64,000 bases of DNA from Rhodobacteraceae bacterium HTCC2150 (GTDB taxonomy: Bacteria; Pseudomonadota; Alphaproteobacteria; Rhodobacterales; Rhodobacteraceae). Of this stretch, positions 26,446 to 35,612 are shown in pieces; the stretch's first letter is position 1, and every line of letters starts with the position of its first letter. Position numbers and translations under genes: made by a program. The notes below the pieces were generated by a model. The model saw nothing but the letters and a program-made list of their open reading frames with translations, made no database searches and was not told the origin of the DNA. The DNA is taken from positions 124,001 through 188,000 of the forward strand of contig AAXZ01000002.1 in the NCBI GenBank assembly GCA_000169395.1. Reading direction: 5' to 3'.

Positions 26446-27060
26446 TTATTTGGTTAAATTGGCCAAATGCGTGCCTCTGCTCATCGCATCAATCAATGCC
26501 TTAACTTCGTCCGCAAGCAATTCAGGTGGCGTGCCCACAAAACGCCCATGCAGCGAAAGTTGAACAACGCCGTGTACAGCTGCAAACAGGGTGCCTGCCC
26601 TAAGCCTTAGTTCAACAGGGCCCAGATCAGGACGCATCTTTGACAATGGCTCTATCAGTTGCTCGATTAACTGTGCATGCTCTTCTTTGTGCCAATCCGG
26701 CACCTCACGCCCTTCTGGTAGTCGATGAAAAAAGATCGCCGTCCAATGGCGTGGATTGGCAAGTGCAAAATCCACATATGCCTTGCCAAGCGCCTGCATT
26801 TTATCCGCAGGTGCTGCGTTCACGTCCACGGCGTTGCGCAAAGCGTCACCCAACCGTGCAAGTGTTCTAGAATTCACCAAAAGAATAAGTTGATCTAAAT
26901 CCTCAACCGCATTGTAAAGCGCGCCCAATGCACAGCCAGCATCGGTTGTAACATCGCGCGCCTTTAGACCACGTAACCCCTTTTCAGATATCCGCGCCTC
27001 AGCCGCATCAATCAGGCGTTTTCTCAGGTTCCTTCGGTTTTCATCCCGTTTGGATTCCAT
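26446..27060 (-). CDS. TetR-family repressor of the PspA/YiaAB module
   Basis: This 204-residue protein begins MESKRDENRRNLRKRLIDAAEARI, has a TetR helix-turn-helix (residues about 20-60, GLKARDVTTDAGCALGALYNAV) and a WHG-type C-terminal ligand domain (AIFFHRLPEG, FAAVHGVVQLSLHGRF). I chose the ATG at 27060; an upstream in-frame ATG would place the start inside the operator array. It diverges from a PspA-family gene, and three palindromes fill the shared promoter, so it very likely represses both itself and the PspA operon. The signal is unknown. Confidence 0.93.
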   Translation of the reverse strand: MESKRDENRRNLRKRLIDAAEARISEKGLRGLKARDVTTDAGCALGALYNAVEDLDQLILLVNSRTLARLGDALRNAVDVNAAPADKMQALGKAYVDFALANPRHWTAIFFHRLPEGREVPDWHKEEHAQLIEQLIEPLSKMRPDLGPVELRLRAGTLFAAVHGVVQLSLHGRFVGTPPELLADEVKALIDAMSRGTHLANLTK

Positions 27061-27081
27061 ATCCACCTCAACAAAGATATT

Positions 27082-27153
27082 TTGAACATCGTTCAAAATG
27101 TGTCTTGAACGATGTTCAAAGTTACTGTAGTGATTTCCATGAACGATGTTCAA
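27082..27153. promoter_or_regulatory. Three-copy TTGAAC-N3-GTTCAA operator array
   Basis: Three 15-base palindromic sites lie in the 110-base gap between the TetR gene and pspA: 27082-27096 (TTGAACATCGTTCAA), 27105-27119 (TTGAACGATGTTCAA) and 27139-27153 (ATGAACGATGTTCAA). Centres are 23 and 34 bases apart. The size and symmetry suit a TetR dimer, and their position fits autorepression plus control of the divergent operon. Confidence 0.85.
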
Positions 27154-27170
27154 GAAAAGGAAACGCTACA

Positions 27171-27851
27171 ATGTTCAAACAATTGGTTACCCTAACTCGT
27201 GGGCGAATGACAGACCGTTCCCAGTCGTATCTGGATGCAAATGCAATGACCTTGCTGCGCCAACAAATGCGCGATGCTGCCTTGGGTGTTGAAAAATACC
27301 GCAAATCCGTTGCCGTCGTCATGGCCTATGCGCAACAGGAAAACGCAACGCTCAAACGTATCAACGAACAGATCACTGATCTGGAAAAAAGTGCGCTGGA
27401 TGCATTGGCACAAGAACGCGAAGAAATGGCGATAGAGGCCGCAGATGCCATTGCCCAGCTAGAAACCGAACGTGACACCACACAAAAGGCAATCGCCAAC
27501 TACGAAACCCAAATTTCACGTTTAAAAACATCACTGAAACGCAGTGAAACCCAACTGCGTGAAATGAAACAGGGTCAACATCTTGCCGAAGCCAAGAACA
27601 AAGCACATCGCCTGAATGGAAACACGCCATCCAGCACGTTTAATGATCTAACCGATGCGGCCACCACGTTGGACCGTTTGCAACAACAGCAAGATCACAC
27701 AGACGCCACGGCCGAGGCAATGGTTGAATTATCCATAGATGACAACGCCGATGATGTGATCACTCGCTTGGCAGAAAAAGGATGTGGAACACCGATAAAA
27801 CCAACCGGTGCCTCTGTACTTGAAAAACTTAAAAAGAAGGCCGCGAAGTAG
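27171..27851 (+). CDS. PspA/IM30 (Vipp1-like) family protein
   Basis: This 226-residue, almost entirely helical protein belongs to the PspA/IM30 family that assembles on stressed inner membranes. It starts MFKQLVTLTRGRMTDRSQSYLDANAMTLLRQQ (amphipathic helix, then the MFK...R signature) and has long coiled coils (residues about 25-170, e.g. ETQISRLKTSLKRSETQL). The start is ATG 27171 behind AAAGGA; a longer frame would run into operators. It lies in an apparent operon with a YiaAB membrane protein, under a TetR regulator rather than the classical PspF. Confidence 0.9.
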   Translation: MFKQLVTLTRGRMTDRSQSYLDANAMTLLRQQMRDAALGVEKYRKSVAVVMAYAQQENATLKRINEQITDLEKSALDALAQEREEMAIEAADAIAQLETERDTTQKAIANYETQISRLKTSLKRSETQLREMKQGQHLAEAKNKAHRLNGNTPSSTFNDLTDAATTLDRLQQQQDHTDATAEAMVELSIDDNADDVITRLAEKGCGTPIKPTGASVLEKLKKKAAK

Positions 27852-27904
27852 GATTCGCCCCTTTCCTAATTCAATTTAATCAACCTTCTCAAAGGATTAT
27901 AAAA

Positions 27905-28186
27905 ATGAACGCTTATATCAACAAACCTTCAATCACTTGGAATTACTTCACTTACGCCCAATTCCTATTGGCTGGCTCCTTAATGGCTGGTGGGATTTAC
28001 AATTTGGATGCTTCGTTTGCGGCCAAAGGTTTCTATGCGATGGCGGCCATTATGTTGGTCAGCTCAACCGCCACCATCACCAAAACCTTGCGTGACAGCG
28101 AAGAAAGCGACCGTTTGCACAATAAGATTGAAGATGCACGCACAGAACGTTTGCTTGCCGAGGCAAGTAAAGTCGAACCGCAATAA
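27905..28186 (+). CDS. YiaA/YiaB-type two-helix inner membrane protein
   Basis: This 93-residue protein begins MNAYINKPSITWNYFTYAQFLLAG and has two membrane helices (residues about 17-37 and 42-62) followed by a charged tail. The layout and sequence match the YiaAB two-helix family. It follows the PspA-like gene by 53 bases behind AAAGGA, and is probably its membrane partner or another member of the envelope-stress response. Confidence 0.85.
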   Translation: MNAYINKPSITWNYFTYAQFLLAGSLMAGGIYNLDASFAAKGFYAMAAIMLVSSTATITKTLRDSEESDRLHNKIEDARTERLLAEASKVEPQ

Positions 28187-28282
28187 CAAAAACTGGTCAA
28201 CGTCATTTGGGGCGTTGACCAATTCACCTGCGAGCCCTTCCCCACAACCTTCTTAAGCAAGACCATGAAAGTGTGTAAAACA

Positions 28283-28858
28283 ATGACAAAGAACCAAACA
28301 CTCGGTATTTCAGCAACACTTGGCGGTTTCCTAATTGCCACTATTCTGTTGGCGTGGGGGCAACCACTTATTTGCACCTGTGGGAACGTTAAGCTTTGGG
28401 TTGGGTCAATCTGGTCAAGCGAAAATTCCCAACAAATTGCAGATTGGTATACCCTAAGCCACTTTGTGCATGGGCTGATCATTTTTCCATTGGGGCGCTT
28501 AATTTTCCCAAAAATTTCGTTCAAATCGCTTTGTGCCGTTGCCATTCTTACAGGCACTGGATGGGAAATCATTGAACACACAGATTTTGTGCTGGACCAG
28601 TTTCGCGCAACGACAATTAATCAGGGCTATATCGGCGATTCTGTTTTGAATGCAGTTTCGGATTATTATTTCATGCTTGCTGGTTTCTTTCTTGCCAGTA
28701 AATTGCCGTCATATGTCACCCTGTTGCTGATTTTGGTTTTAGAACTTACGGCGGCCCTGTTGGTTCGAGACAGCCTGATTTTAGAGACAATTATGTTGGT
28801 GTACCCAATTGAGGCAATCGAGACTTGGCAACAGCAGGCAAACCCAGCCCTTAGATAA
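28283..28858 (+). CDS. DUF2585 (UPF0314) membrane protein
   Basis: This roughly 191-residue membrane protein contains the family motifs GQPLICTCGNVKLWVGSIWS, DWYTLSHFVHGLIIF, GTGWEIIEHTDFVLDQFR and DYYFMLAGFFLA. Several helices are predicted. Two ATGs (28265 and 28283) are possible; 28283 gives the usual N-terminal length. Function of the family is not known to me. It follows the PspA/YiaAB pair with a 96-base gap. Confidence 0.88.
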   Translation: MTKNQTLGISATLGGFLIATILLAWGQPLICTCGNVKLWVGSIWSSENSQQIADWYTLSHFVHGLIIFPLGRLIFPKISFKSLCAVAILTGTGWEIIEHTDFVLDQFRATTINQGYIGDSVLNAVSDYYFMLAGFFLASKLPSYVTLLLILVLELTAALLVRDSLILETIMLVYPIEAIETWQQQANPALR

Positions 28859-29020
28859 AACCTGAAAACTCCTGATAGAAACTGGCAAAATCCAAACTGT
28901 GTTTTGCCAGTTTCCTATGTTGTTCGGCACCAATTTTCCCCAGACATTCCCAACCAGTGCCGCACTTTCATCACCTTTGATTGCCATTCTACCCCCAGTT
29001 TTTAAAGGTAGAGCAGTGTC

Positions 29021-29953
29021 ATGTATCAAATTCCAGCAAACAAGATTTCGATGATCTTTGATCGCGAATTTGAGGGATCAATTCGCGCGGTGCTGGAACA
29101 AATCCAAAGCCGCGGTGCGCCGTTTAGTCGGTTTCACTTTCATGCGGATTGTCGTGATGGCCTTGTTTTATTGATGGATGACACCTGCCATATCGCATTG
29201 AAATCTGAAAACACGCCAATGAAAGGCAACAGGTTTGAACCCGCCTTGGCCAAGCAAGTTGAAAACCCTAAGAACCTGCACCTTCGTCAACTTATCAGCC
29301 AGCACAAGTCGGTTTTAACCTTTTCTGTTGGCAAAGGAAGCCTGGCCAAACGTGGCGAGACTGCGACCGAAAAACGGGCGTTTGAACCCGCTTTGTCATT
29401 AACGGATCGCGCAACAATGTGGCAATTGCTGCATGCCTTACTTAACGCACTCATGGGGCAACGGGCACCATTGGCCGTTCTGTTTCACGCCACCCAACAA
29501 TTGCTGGAACCTGCTGAAATCATCGCGAACGATCGCGCTGGCCTGCCGCTGAAATCAATGATCAACCCAAGTACGTTTTCAAGTGGCACCAAAATCAAAG
29601 GCAATCCGTTGGTTGGTTTTCGTGCTATGGGATCCGAGGTCATTTTTGGACGCCGGTTGATCTTGCATGAAGTCAACTTGCCACTAAATCAAAGTATGGG
29701 CTTGGCGACCAAGGTCATGCAGACCTGTTACGACAACGGCGTTTTGATGCCAAACGGCCATCATACAACCGAATTTACAGGCGCGACCTTGGATATTCGA
29801 CAACGCCCACCATCCGCAGCAAACCCATTTGGGACGTTTGAATTGTTGTTTTCAGACGTGCATCACGCCAACGAAAACTTCATTACGGCTGACACCTTGC
29901 GCCAATCAATTTTCGGGCGAAAATTCTTTCAACGGCCTGTTACGCTGTCATAG
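29021..29953 (+). CDS. Unrecognised 310-aa protein
   Basis: I do not recognise this protein. It has no signal peptide and no membrane helix. It begins MYQIPANKISMIFDREFEGSIRAVLEQ and shows a mixed alpha/beta pattern with a central conserved-looking stretch MWQLLHALLNALMGQRAPLAVLFHATQQLL, resembling in style the DUF4261 type of protein but too weakly to assign. It ends in FGRKFFQRPVTLS. Convergent to the DUF3445 gene, with another unrecognised gene (30905) beyond. Codon use looks normal, so it is probably expressed. Confidence 0.75.
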   Translation: MYQIPANKISMIFDREFEGSIRAVLEQIQSRGAPFSRFHFHADCRDGLVLLMDDTCHIALKSENTPMKGNRFEPALAKQVENPKNLHLRQLISQHKSVLTFSVGKGSLAKRGETATEKRAFEPALSLTDRATMWQLLHALLNALMGQRAPLAVLFHATQQLLEPAEIIANDRAGLPLKSMINPSTFSSGTKIKGNPLVGFRAMGSEVIFGRRLILHEVNLPLNQSMGLATKVMQTCYDNGVLMPNGHHTTEFTGATLDIRQRPPSAANPFGTFELLFSDVHHANENFITADTLRQSIFGRKFFQRPVTLS

Positions 29954-29968
29954 GCCCCCTGAATTACG

Positions 29969-30769
29969 TCACTCTAGTTCCACATGTTCTATCGGAAACT
30001 CGGCCAACAGTTTCTGTTGATCCGCCGTCAAATCACTTTGGCGCAGGACATAGGTGTGAATTGAAAACAAAACCGCGCGACTTTTGGGCAGGCGTATAAA
30101 GCACTGTCGCTCACTACGAATGAATGCAGCATCATCATCCGGCCTTTGACGTCTTGCCGCCATCGTGCGCGGCTGAAACAAAGTAGGATCCTGATACAAC
30201 AGCCCATTGGCGCGCCACAGTGGGCGATCCACATGGATCGCATCAAACATCCGCGAAACTCGTTTGCCAATATCGGGGGTGTAACTGGCAACTGGCGCGT
30301 GAATTGCCATCACTGGTTTGCCGATTTTTTCAGCGAGTGACCAACTGGCCGGAAAACACAGAATCGCGGCCGTCAAATCATATTCATCACCCTTTTTTTC
30401 AAGAACACACAGATCATCCTGAACCAAAAGGCCCGCTGTCAGTAAAGGATTAGAGTGATCCAGAACCACCTCACGCCCATCTGGGCAGGTAATAACATCT
30501 CCTTGTCGAGAAAATCCTGACGTTGTTTCCAGTTCCAGCAGAATACGCTCCAAAACCTCGGTGCAGGCTGCATCAGAACCCTCGCAGGTCGCAAAAATAT
30601 CGGTAAACTGCGTATCAACAAGGCGCTGACGCTCGGCCATTTGGGCGCCATACGCGTCATCAATACGTATCCAATCCCCCTTTTCCATCGGCATAACACC
30701 CGGTAATCGGCGGGTTTGCGGCAACATCCAAGGCGGATTGGGCAACTTTTTCTGCAGTATTTCCAGCAA
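29969..30769 (-). CDS. DUF3445 family protein (haem-dependent oxidative N-demethylase-like)
   Basis: This 266-residue product (TTG start at 30769; an ATG at 30841 would add 24 residues with no match to the family) contains the DUF3445 features: PNPPWMLPQTRRLPGVMPM, ILCFPASWSLAEKIGKP, and the signature HVDRPLWRANGLLYQDP. The characterised relative is the alpha subunit of a haem-dependent oxidative N-demethylase acting on dimethylamine. Here no other subunit is adjacent. Cytosolic. A link to methylated amine or osmolyte use in seawater is inference. Confidence 0.85.
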   Translation of the reverse strand: MLEILQKKLPNPPWMLPQTRRLPGVMPMEKGDWIRIDDAYGAQMAERQRLVDTQFTDIFATCEGSDAACTEVLERILLELETTSGFSRQGDVITCPDGREVVLDHSNPLLTAGLLVQDDLCVLEKKGDEYDLTAAILCFPASWSLAEKIGKPVMAIHAPVASYTPDIGKRVSRMFDAIHVDRPLWRANGLLYQDPTLFQPRTMAARRQRPDDDAAFIRSERQCFIRLPKSRAVLFSIHTYVLRQSDLTADQQKLLAEFPIEHVELE

Positions 30770-30904
30770 TATAACACCCCATTCCCGATATTTCTTAAGG
30801 TTTCTTAAACATTTCACGCCTTGGACACATTCTGCCCACAAATCACTTACAATGTGAATTGAAATGTATGGGTTGGGGCTCGTCGTTGATAAAGGATCGT
30901 CACA

Positions 30905-31642
30905 ATGAGTGGCTTAGAATATTATCTTTTCTATCGGACCGCGCCATCCGATAACCTTGCATCCGCTTACCAAGCATATGCAGCGGCGCTTGCCAATGTC
31001 GGGTTCAGATTGGATGCGTCTTGCCAAAACAACATGCAGACATTCACTCATCAACACGCGCGTCTTACGCTTTCTCTTGAACCACTTTCAAATGAATGCG
31101 CCCAAGATTTGGCCCATGGCCTTTTGGGTGATCAATTGCATCTCGTGCCATTGCTTGGCGTTCAACATCACGTCGTCACTATCACACACAAGGCAAATTC
31201 AAACGCGCCTGCTTGGCTTGTGGCGCAAATTTGTAACAAAGCAATCGAAAAAATTCACAATTTGCATAACGCGGATATCATCTGCACACCGCAACTTGAA
31301 TGGTTTGATCTCACCTATTCTAACGCATATCTTTCATCCATTTTGGCCGCAGCAAACCCATCCGCCACAGTCACGAATGAAGAAATTGCTTTCGTTGAGG
31401 ACAAAGTCGAAAAAGATTGCGATACGCTAACGATGGCAAATACACGCGCCGCTTTGACGTTTGAGGAAGAAGAAGAGTCCGAGCCAACGATCGACACAGC
31501 GATCCTATCCGGAAAAATTTCATCCACTGCACGCGGTACGCTTTGGTGTTCGTCTTTTGCCTTTACGATTGGCTTGGGCGCACAAGGTGCTTCCGCCTCG
31601 CCATTGGTTGAAATGACGACACGCGTCTTGGGTCTGTTTTAA
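30905..31642 (+). CDS. Unrecognised 245-aa protein next to dddP
   Basis: This 245-residue protein has no recognised family. It begins MSGLEYYLFYRTAPSDNLASAYQAYAAAL, is alpha/beta in pattern (EYYLFYRTAP; LVPLLGVQHHVVTITHKAN), and carries an acidic run (FEEEEESEP, around residue 200) before a hydrophobic, glycine-rich C-terminal end. It is divergent from the DUF3445 gene and ends 100 bases before dddP. Whether it is co-transcribed with dddP is unclear. Confidence 0.72.
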   Translation: MSGLEYYLFYRTAPSDNLASAYQAYAAALANVGFRLDASCQNNMQTFTHQHARLTLSLEPLSNECAQDLAHGLLGDQLHLVPLLGVQHHVVTITHKANSNAPAWLVAQICNKAIEKIHNLHNADIICTPQLEWFDLTYSNAYLSSILAAANPSATVTNEEIAFVEDKVEKDCDTLTMANTRAALTFEEEEESEPTIDTAILSGKISSTARGTLWCSSFAFTIGLGAQGASASPLVEMTTRVLGLF

Positions 31643-31742
31643 GATAACTCAATCTATTCGCGACGTTTTTTACGTCGGTATTCTGCTAGCCACGCTATAT
31701 TTTTGGGCTACCCTTTTTGGCGAAACAAGCAAAAGTATCGCC

Positions 31743-33083
31743 ATGACCAAACATCACGCACAAGCGCGCAAAATCGATCCTAGTCGTGGTTCCTCGCTCC
31801 CTGATGGGTCGCCCAATCTGGCAGATCGCATTGAAATCGGCCCAACCATTCTGGCAATGAACGAATGGGAAACGGCTGGTTTAATCGCCCCTAACCTTGA
31901 AAACATGCGCAAATATCGCTGGCAACGTCTAACCCAACACATCGTTGATCGAGGTTATGGCGGCTTATTGATGTTTGACCCTCTTAACATCCGATACGCC
32001 ACTGACAGCACCAACATGCAGCTGTGGAACACCCACAACCCGTTTCGCGCTGTTTTGGTATGTGCCGATGGCTATATGGTCATCTGGGATTACAAAAATT
32101 CACCCTTTCTAAGTACGTTCAACCCGCTTGTGCGCGAACAACGCTCTGGTGCGGATCTGTTCTATTTTGATCGCGGGGACAAGGTTGATGTTCAGGCTGA
32201 TGTTTTTGCAAATGAAGTTCGCAAACTAATCGCTGAACATGGTGGAGGCGAAAAACGATTGGCTGTCGACAAGATCATGCTGCATGGTCTGCGCGCCCTA
32301 GAGGCGCAAGGTTTTGAAATCATGAATGGCGAGGAAGTCACTGAAAAATCCCGTTCAATCAAGGGCCCTGACGAGATCTTAGCCATGCGATGCGCCTCAC
32401 ACGCTTGTGAAACATCGGTTTATGAAATGGAACGAATTGCTCGTGCCGACGTACCAAGGGGCAACATGTCCGAAGATGATATTTGGGCAGTGCTTCACGC
32501 CGAAAACATCCGTCGCGGCGGGGAATGGATCGAAACCCGCCTGCTTGCGTCAGGACAAAGAACGAACCCTTGGTTCCAAGAATGCGGCCCTCGCATCGTG
32601 CAAAACAACGAAATCGTTTCTTTCGACACAGATTTGATCGGCGCTTATGGCATTTGTGTCGACATTTCGCGCAGCTGGTGGATTGGCGATGAAAAACCGC
32701 CTGCTGACATGATCTATGCCATGCAACACGCTCATGAACATATCATGACCAATATGGCGATGCTAAAACCAGGGGTCACAATTCCTGAACTAACAGCCAA
32801 CGCGCACCGGCTTGACGATGAATTTATGGAACAGAAATACGGCTGTCTGATGCATGGCGTGGGTCTTTGTGATGAATGGCCGCTTGTTGCCTATCACGAC
32901 CAAGAGGTACCCGGCGCCTTTGATTATGCCCTTGAACCTGGCATGGTTCTTTGCGTTGAGGCCGCTGTGGGTGCCGTTGGTGGTGCCTTTACCATTAAAT
33001 TGGAAGATCAGGTATTGGTAACAGAAGATGGTTTTGAAAACCTAACCAAATATCCCTTTGATCCAGCTTTAATGGGAAAATAA
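31743..33083 (+). CDS. dddP: DMSP lyase DddP
   Basis: This 446-residue M24-fold metalloenzyme cleaves dimethylsulfoniopropionate to DMS and acrylate. All six metal ligands described for DddP are present and at the same residue numbers: Asp295 and Asp297 (FDTDLIG), Asp307 (ICVDISRSWW), His371 (MHGVGLCDEW), Glu406 (CVEAAVG) and Glu421 (KLEDQ). Length and the start (MTKHHAQARKIDPSRG) agree with the Roseobacter family. It is not a peptidase despite the fold. It lies alone, with an alpha/beta hydrolase-OsmC gene following. Confidence 0.96.
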   Translation: MTKHHAQARKIDPSRGSSLPDGSPNLADRIEIGPTILAMNEWETAGLIAPNLENMRKYRWQRLTQHIVDRGYGGLLMFDPLNIRYATDSTNMQLWNTHNPFRAVLVCADGYMVIWDYKNSPFLSTFNPLVREQRSGADLFYFDRGDKVDVQADVFANEVRKLIAEHGGGEKRLAVDKIMLHGLRALEAQGFEIMNGEEVTEKSRSIKGPDEILAMRCASHACETSVYEMERIARADVPRGNMSEDDIWAVLHAENIRRGGEWIETRLLASGQRTNPWFQECGPRIVQNNEIVSFDTDLIGAYGICVDISRSWWIGDEKPPADMIYAMQHAHEHIMTNMAMLKPGVTIPELTANAHRLDDEFMEQKYGCLMHGVGLCDEWPLVAYHDQEVPGAFDYALEPGMVLCVEAAVGAVGGAFTIKLEDQVLVTEDGFENLTKYPFDPALMGK

Positions 33084-33232
33084 GCCGATAAACCAGCTAA
33101 AATCATCCATTTCACAGTCGGTCCCAATAAACATTCGCGAAACTTCTGTCACCTTTGTGTGACTTTTGCCGCCTATGGGTTGCGAATATGACTGTGAACA
33201 CTTCAATAAGAAGGACACGCAAAGGGAAATCC

Positions 33233-34453
33233 ATGGCTGGTGAAAAACTGACATTCAAAGGGCATAGCGGCGAAATGCTGGCGGCACGGCTTGACCTGCC
33301 CGAAGGGCCGCATTTGGCCACGGCCATTTTTGCGCATTGCTTTACCTGTTCCAAAGACATTCCCGCCGCGCGGCGCATATCTGCGCGTCTAGCCGCGATG
33401 GGCATTGCAGTTTTGCGTTTTGATTTCACGGGATTAGGTCATTCAGAGGGCGAGTTTTCAAATACCACTTTCACCTCTAATGTGGATGATCTGATTGCGG
33501 CCGCCCGACACCTTGAACGTAAAAATATGCCACCATCGCTGTTGGTTGGTCATTCCCTAGGTGGGGCTGCCGTCATTAAGGCTGCTGTTGAAATTCCAAC
33601 GATTTCGGCTGTTGCCACCATCGGTGCACCTGCTGATCCCGAACATGTTTCCCATAATTTTGGTCAGGCCTTGGATGACATTCAGGCAAACGGTGCCGCA
33701 TTGGTAGAACTTGGTGGCCGCCCGTTTAAAATTCGCAAATCTTTCATCGATGACATTGCTGCCAGCGAAATTGAAACCACTTTGGCCAATTTTAAACGCG
33801 CCCTTTTGGTAATGCATGCCCCCGGTGACACAACAGTTGGCATAGAAAACGCCGCGGCTATTTTTCAAGCGGCCAAGCACCCCAAAAGCTTTGTGACCAT
33901 GGACAATGCCGATCACCTTATCAGCCGTGCAGCAGACGCTGAGTACGCCGCTGACGTGATTGCCACATGGGCCGCCAGATATTTAGACCTGTCACCCCCT
34001 GCCCCACCACCTGGCGTGCCAGAGGGTATTTTGCGTGTGTCAGAGGCGGATTCAAACGGTTTTTTGCAGGACATCAATGTGGGGGCAACTTTTCACACCC
34101 TAGCGGATGAACCTTTGGCCTACGGCGGTACAAACCGCGGTATGACACCTTATCAGTTTTTGTCAGCTGGGCTTGGTGCCTGCACGTCAATGACGATCCG
34201 CATGTATGCCCGTCGCAAAGGTTGGTCCTTGGATCATGTTTTGGTTGAGGTCAGTCATGACAAAATGCACGCGCAAGACGCAAGTGATGCGACCTATGCC
34301 ACTGAAAAAGTTGACAGTTTCCATCGTCACATCACACTTGTTGGCGATTTAGACGCTACACAACGCACCCGGTTGCTAGGAATCGCTGATAAATGTCCAG
34401 TGCATCAAACGCTAGAACGCACGAACCATATCAAAACCTCGCTAAGATCCTAA
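33233..34453 (+). CDS. Alpha/beta hydrolase fused to OsmC/Ohr domain
   Basis: This 406-residue fusion has an alpha/beta hydrolase (residues 1-255) with nucleophile Ser108 in VGHSLGGAA, Asp199 in MHAPGDTTV and His228 in NADHLIS, followed by an OsmC-type peroxidase domain (about 265-406) with the redox cysteines Cys317 (GLGACTSMT) and Cys388 (DKCPVHQTL). ATG 33233 follows an AAAGGG site; an upstream in-frame start is less likely. Cytosolic detoxification of organic hydroperoxides or similar is inferred. It follows dddP and converges with an MFS gene, overlapping by four bases. Confidence 0.92.
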   Translation: MAGEKLTFKGHSGEMLAARLDLPEGPHLATAIFAHCFTCSKDIPAARRISARLAAMGIAVLRFDFTGLGHSEGEFSNTTFTSNVDDLIAAARHLERKNMPPSLLVGHSLGGAAVIKAAVEIPTISAVATIGAPADPEHVSHNFGQALDDIQANGAALVELGGRPFKIRKSFIDDIAASEIETTLANFKRALLVMHAPGDTTVGIENAAAIFQAAKHPKSFVTMDNADHLISRAADAEYAADVIATWAARYLDLSPPAPPPGVPEGILRVSEADSNGFLQDINVGATFHTLADEPLAYGGTNRGMTPYQFLSAGLGACTSMTIRMYARRKGWSLDHVLVEVSHDKMHAQDASDATYATEKVDSFHRHITLVGDLDATQRTRLLGIADKCPVHQTLERTNHIKTSLRS

Positions 34454-35592
34454 CTTGATCTACGAAATACCCGCCCCGCAAAGGCAAAACAAAGCCCCGT
34501 AAGCGCCAAAATCCATAATGTGCGATCAAGGCCGAAGTTTTGTGCAAGATAACCCAGTAACGGTGGCCCCACCAAAAATCCCGCGTATCCAAGGATCGAT
34601 GCAAAGGCAATGCCAACACCGGGCCTTAGGTTTGGCAATGCAGCGGCGGTACTGAACAGCGCCGGCACCAAATTAGCCACACCCAATCCCGCCAGTGCAA
34701 GCCCCACAAGTTTCAATTCAAAAGGTGTTGCCAACAGTAAGATCGCCCCACCGATCGCAACCAAATATCCACCGCCAACGATCAAAAACTTGCGCCCAAA
34801 GCGCATGACCGCTGCATCACCCAAGAAACGCCCGATGACCATCGCCCCAGCAAAAGCCGCAAACCCCAATGCACCTTTGTCTGGTGTCGTTGGTACATAT
34901 TCGATCAAGTAAAGCGGGCTCCAATCATTTGCGGTGCCTTCTGCAAACATCGCAATAAAGGCCAATCCTGAAAGAACCATCAATCGCGGGTGTTTTAATC
35001 CCTCAAAAAAGCTTGCGTTTTCTTGTGTATCTTCGTGCGCCGCCTCTTCAAACAAATGGCGAAATCCCAAAAGTGCACCTGTTGCTGCGACAATTGAAAT
35101 GCCGAGCATTTGCACAAATGGCGTCAAGTCTGTGCGCAAGATTGCCCAACTTAGTATCGCGCCGCTTAATGCACCTAGCGAAAAGAAGCCGTGCATCGCT
35201 GACATGACTGATTTATGGTGATTTGCCTCAAGCAATGCTGATTGTTGGTTCATGGCCACGTCCATTGTGCCCATCGCTGCGCCGAAAATGACAATCAACA
35301 CCAGATGCACTTGCCATTCAGCGCCCGTAAAAACCGCGACACTCATAGGTAAAACCAGCAATGATGACACGATCAGGATAGATTTCGATCCAAATTCCGA
35401 CGTCAAAACACCGCTTAACACCATGAAAAACACGGACCCTGCAGCCAACATAAAAAGCATTGAACCAATTGCCGCCTCGCCTAGATCATAGGTATTCTTT
35501 AGATGCGGAATATTCGTGGCAAAGCTGGCAAAAATCATGCCGTTCAAAAAGAACATCCAAACAATGGCTAGGAACGATTTTTCACGAAACAT
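34450..35592 (-). CDS. MFS transporter (YbjJ-like)
   Basis: This 380-residue transporter has about 12 membrane helices, with an N-terminal half ending in a GTMDVAMNQQSALLE segment and a loop (HEDTQENASFFEGLKHP) between halves. The sequence resembles the YbjJ/FucP-like branch of the major facilitator superfamily. The substrate is unknown. Its last codons overlap the convergent hydrolase-OsmC gene by four bases. Confidence 0.9.
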   Translation of the reverse strand: MFREKSFLAIVWMFFLNGMIFASFATNIPHLKNTYDLGEAAIGSMLFMLAAGSVFFMVLSGVLTSEFGSKSILIVSSLLVLPMSVAVFTGAEWQVHLVLIVIFGAAMGTMDVAMNQQSALLEANHHKSVMSAMHGFFSLGALSGAILSWAILRTDLTPFVQMLGISIVAATGALLGFRHLFEEAAHEDTQENASFFEGLKHPRLMVLSGLAFIAMFAEGTANDWSPLYLIEYVPTTPDKGALGFAAFAGAMVIGRFLGDAAVMRFGRKFLIVGGGYLVAIGGAILLLATPFELKLVGLALAGLGVANLVPALFSTAAALPNLRPGVGIAFASILGYAGFLVGPPLLGYLAQNFGLDRTLWILALTGLCFAFAGRVFRRSS

Positions 35593-35612
35593 TTGTTAGT
35601 GCCCCAAAAGAA

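Noticed and set aside
27082-27153. CRISPR-like repeats
   Set aside because: Only three short palindromic sites with unequal short spacers in a divergent promoter; no cas genes. They fit operators.
31661-31677. CGACGT/ACGTCG hairpin before dddP
   Set aside because: The stem is only 6 bp and not followed by a T-run; too short to call a terminator or a regulator site.
31743-33083. Methionine aminopeptidase or Xaa-Pro peptidase
   Set aside because: The M24 fold is shared, but the sequence and ligand positions match DddP.
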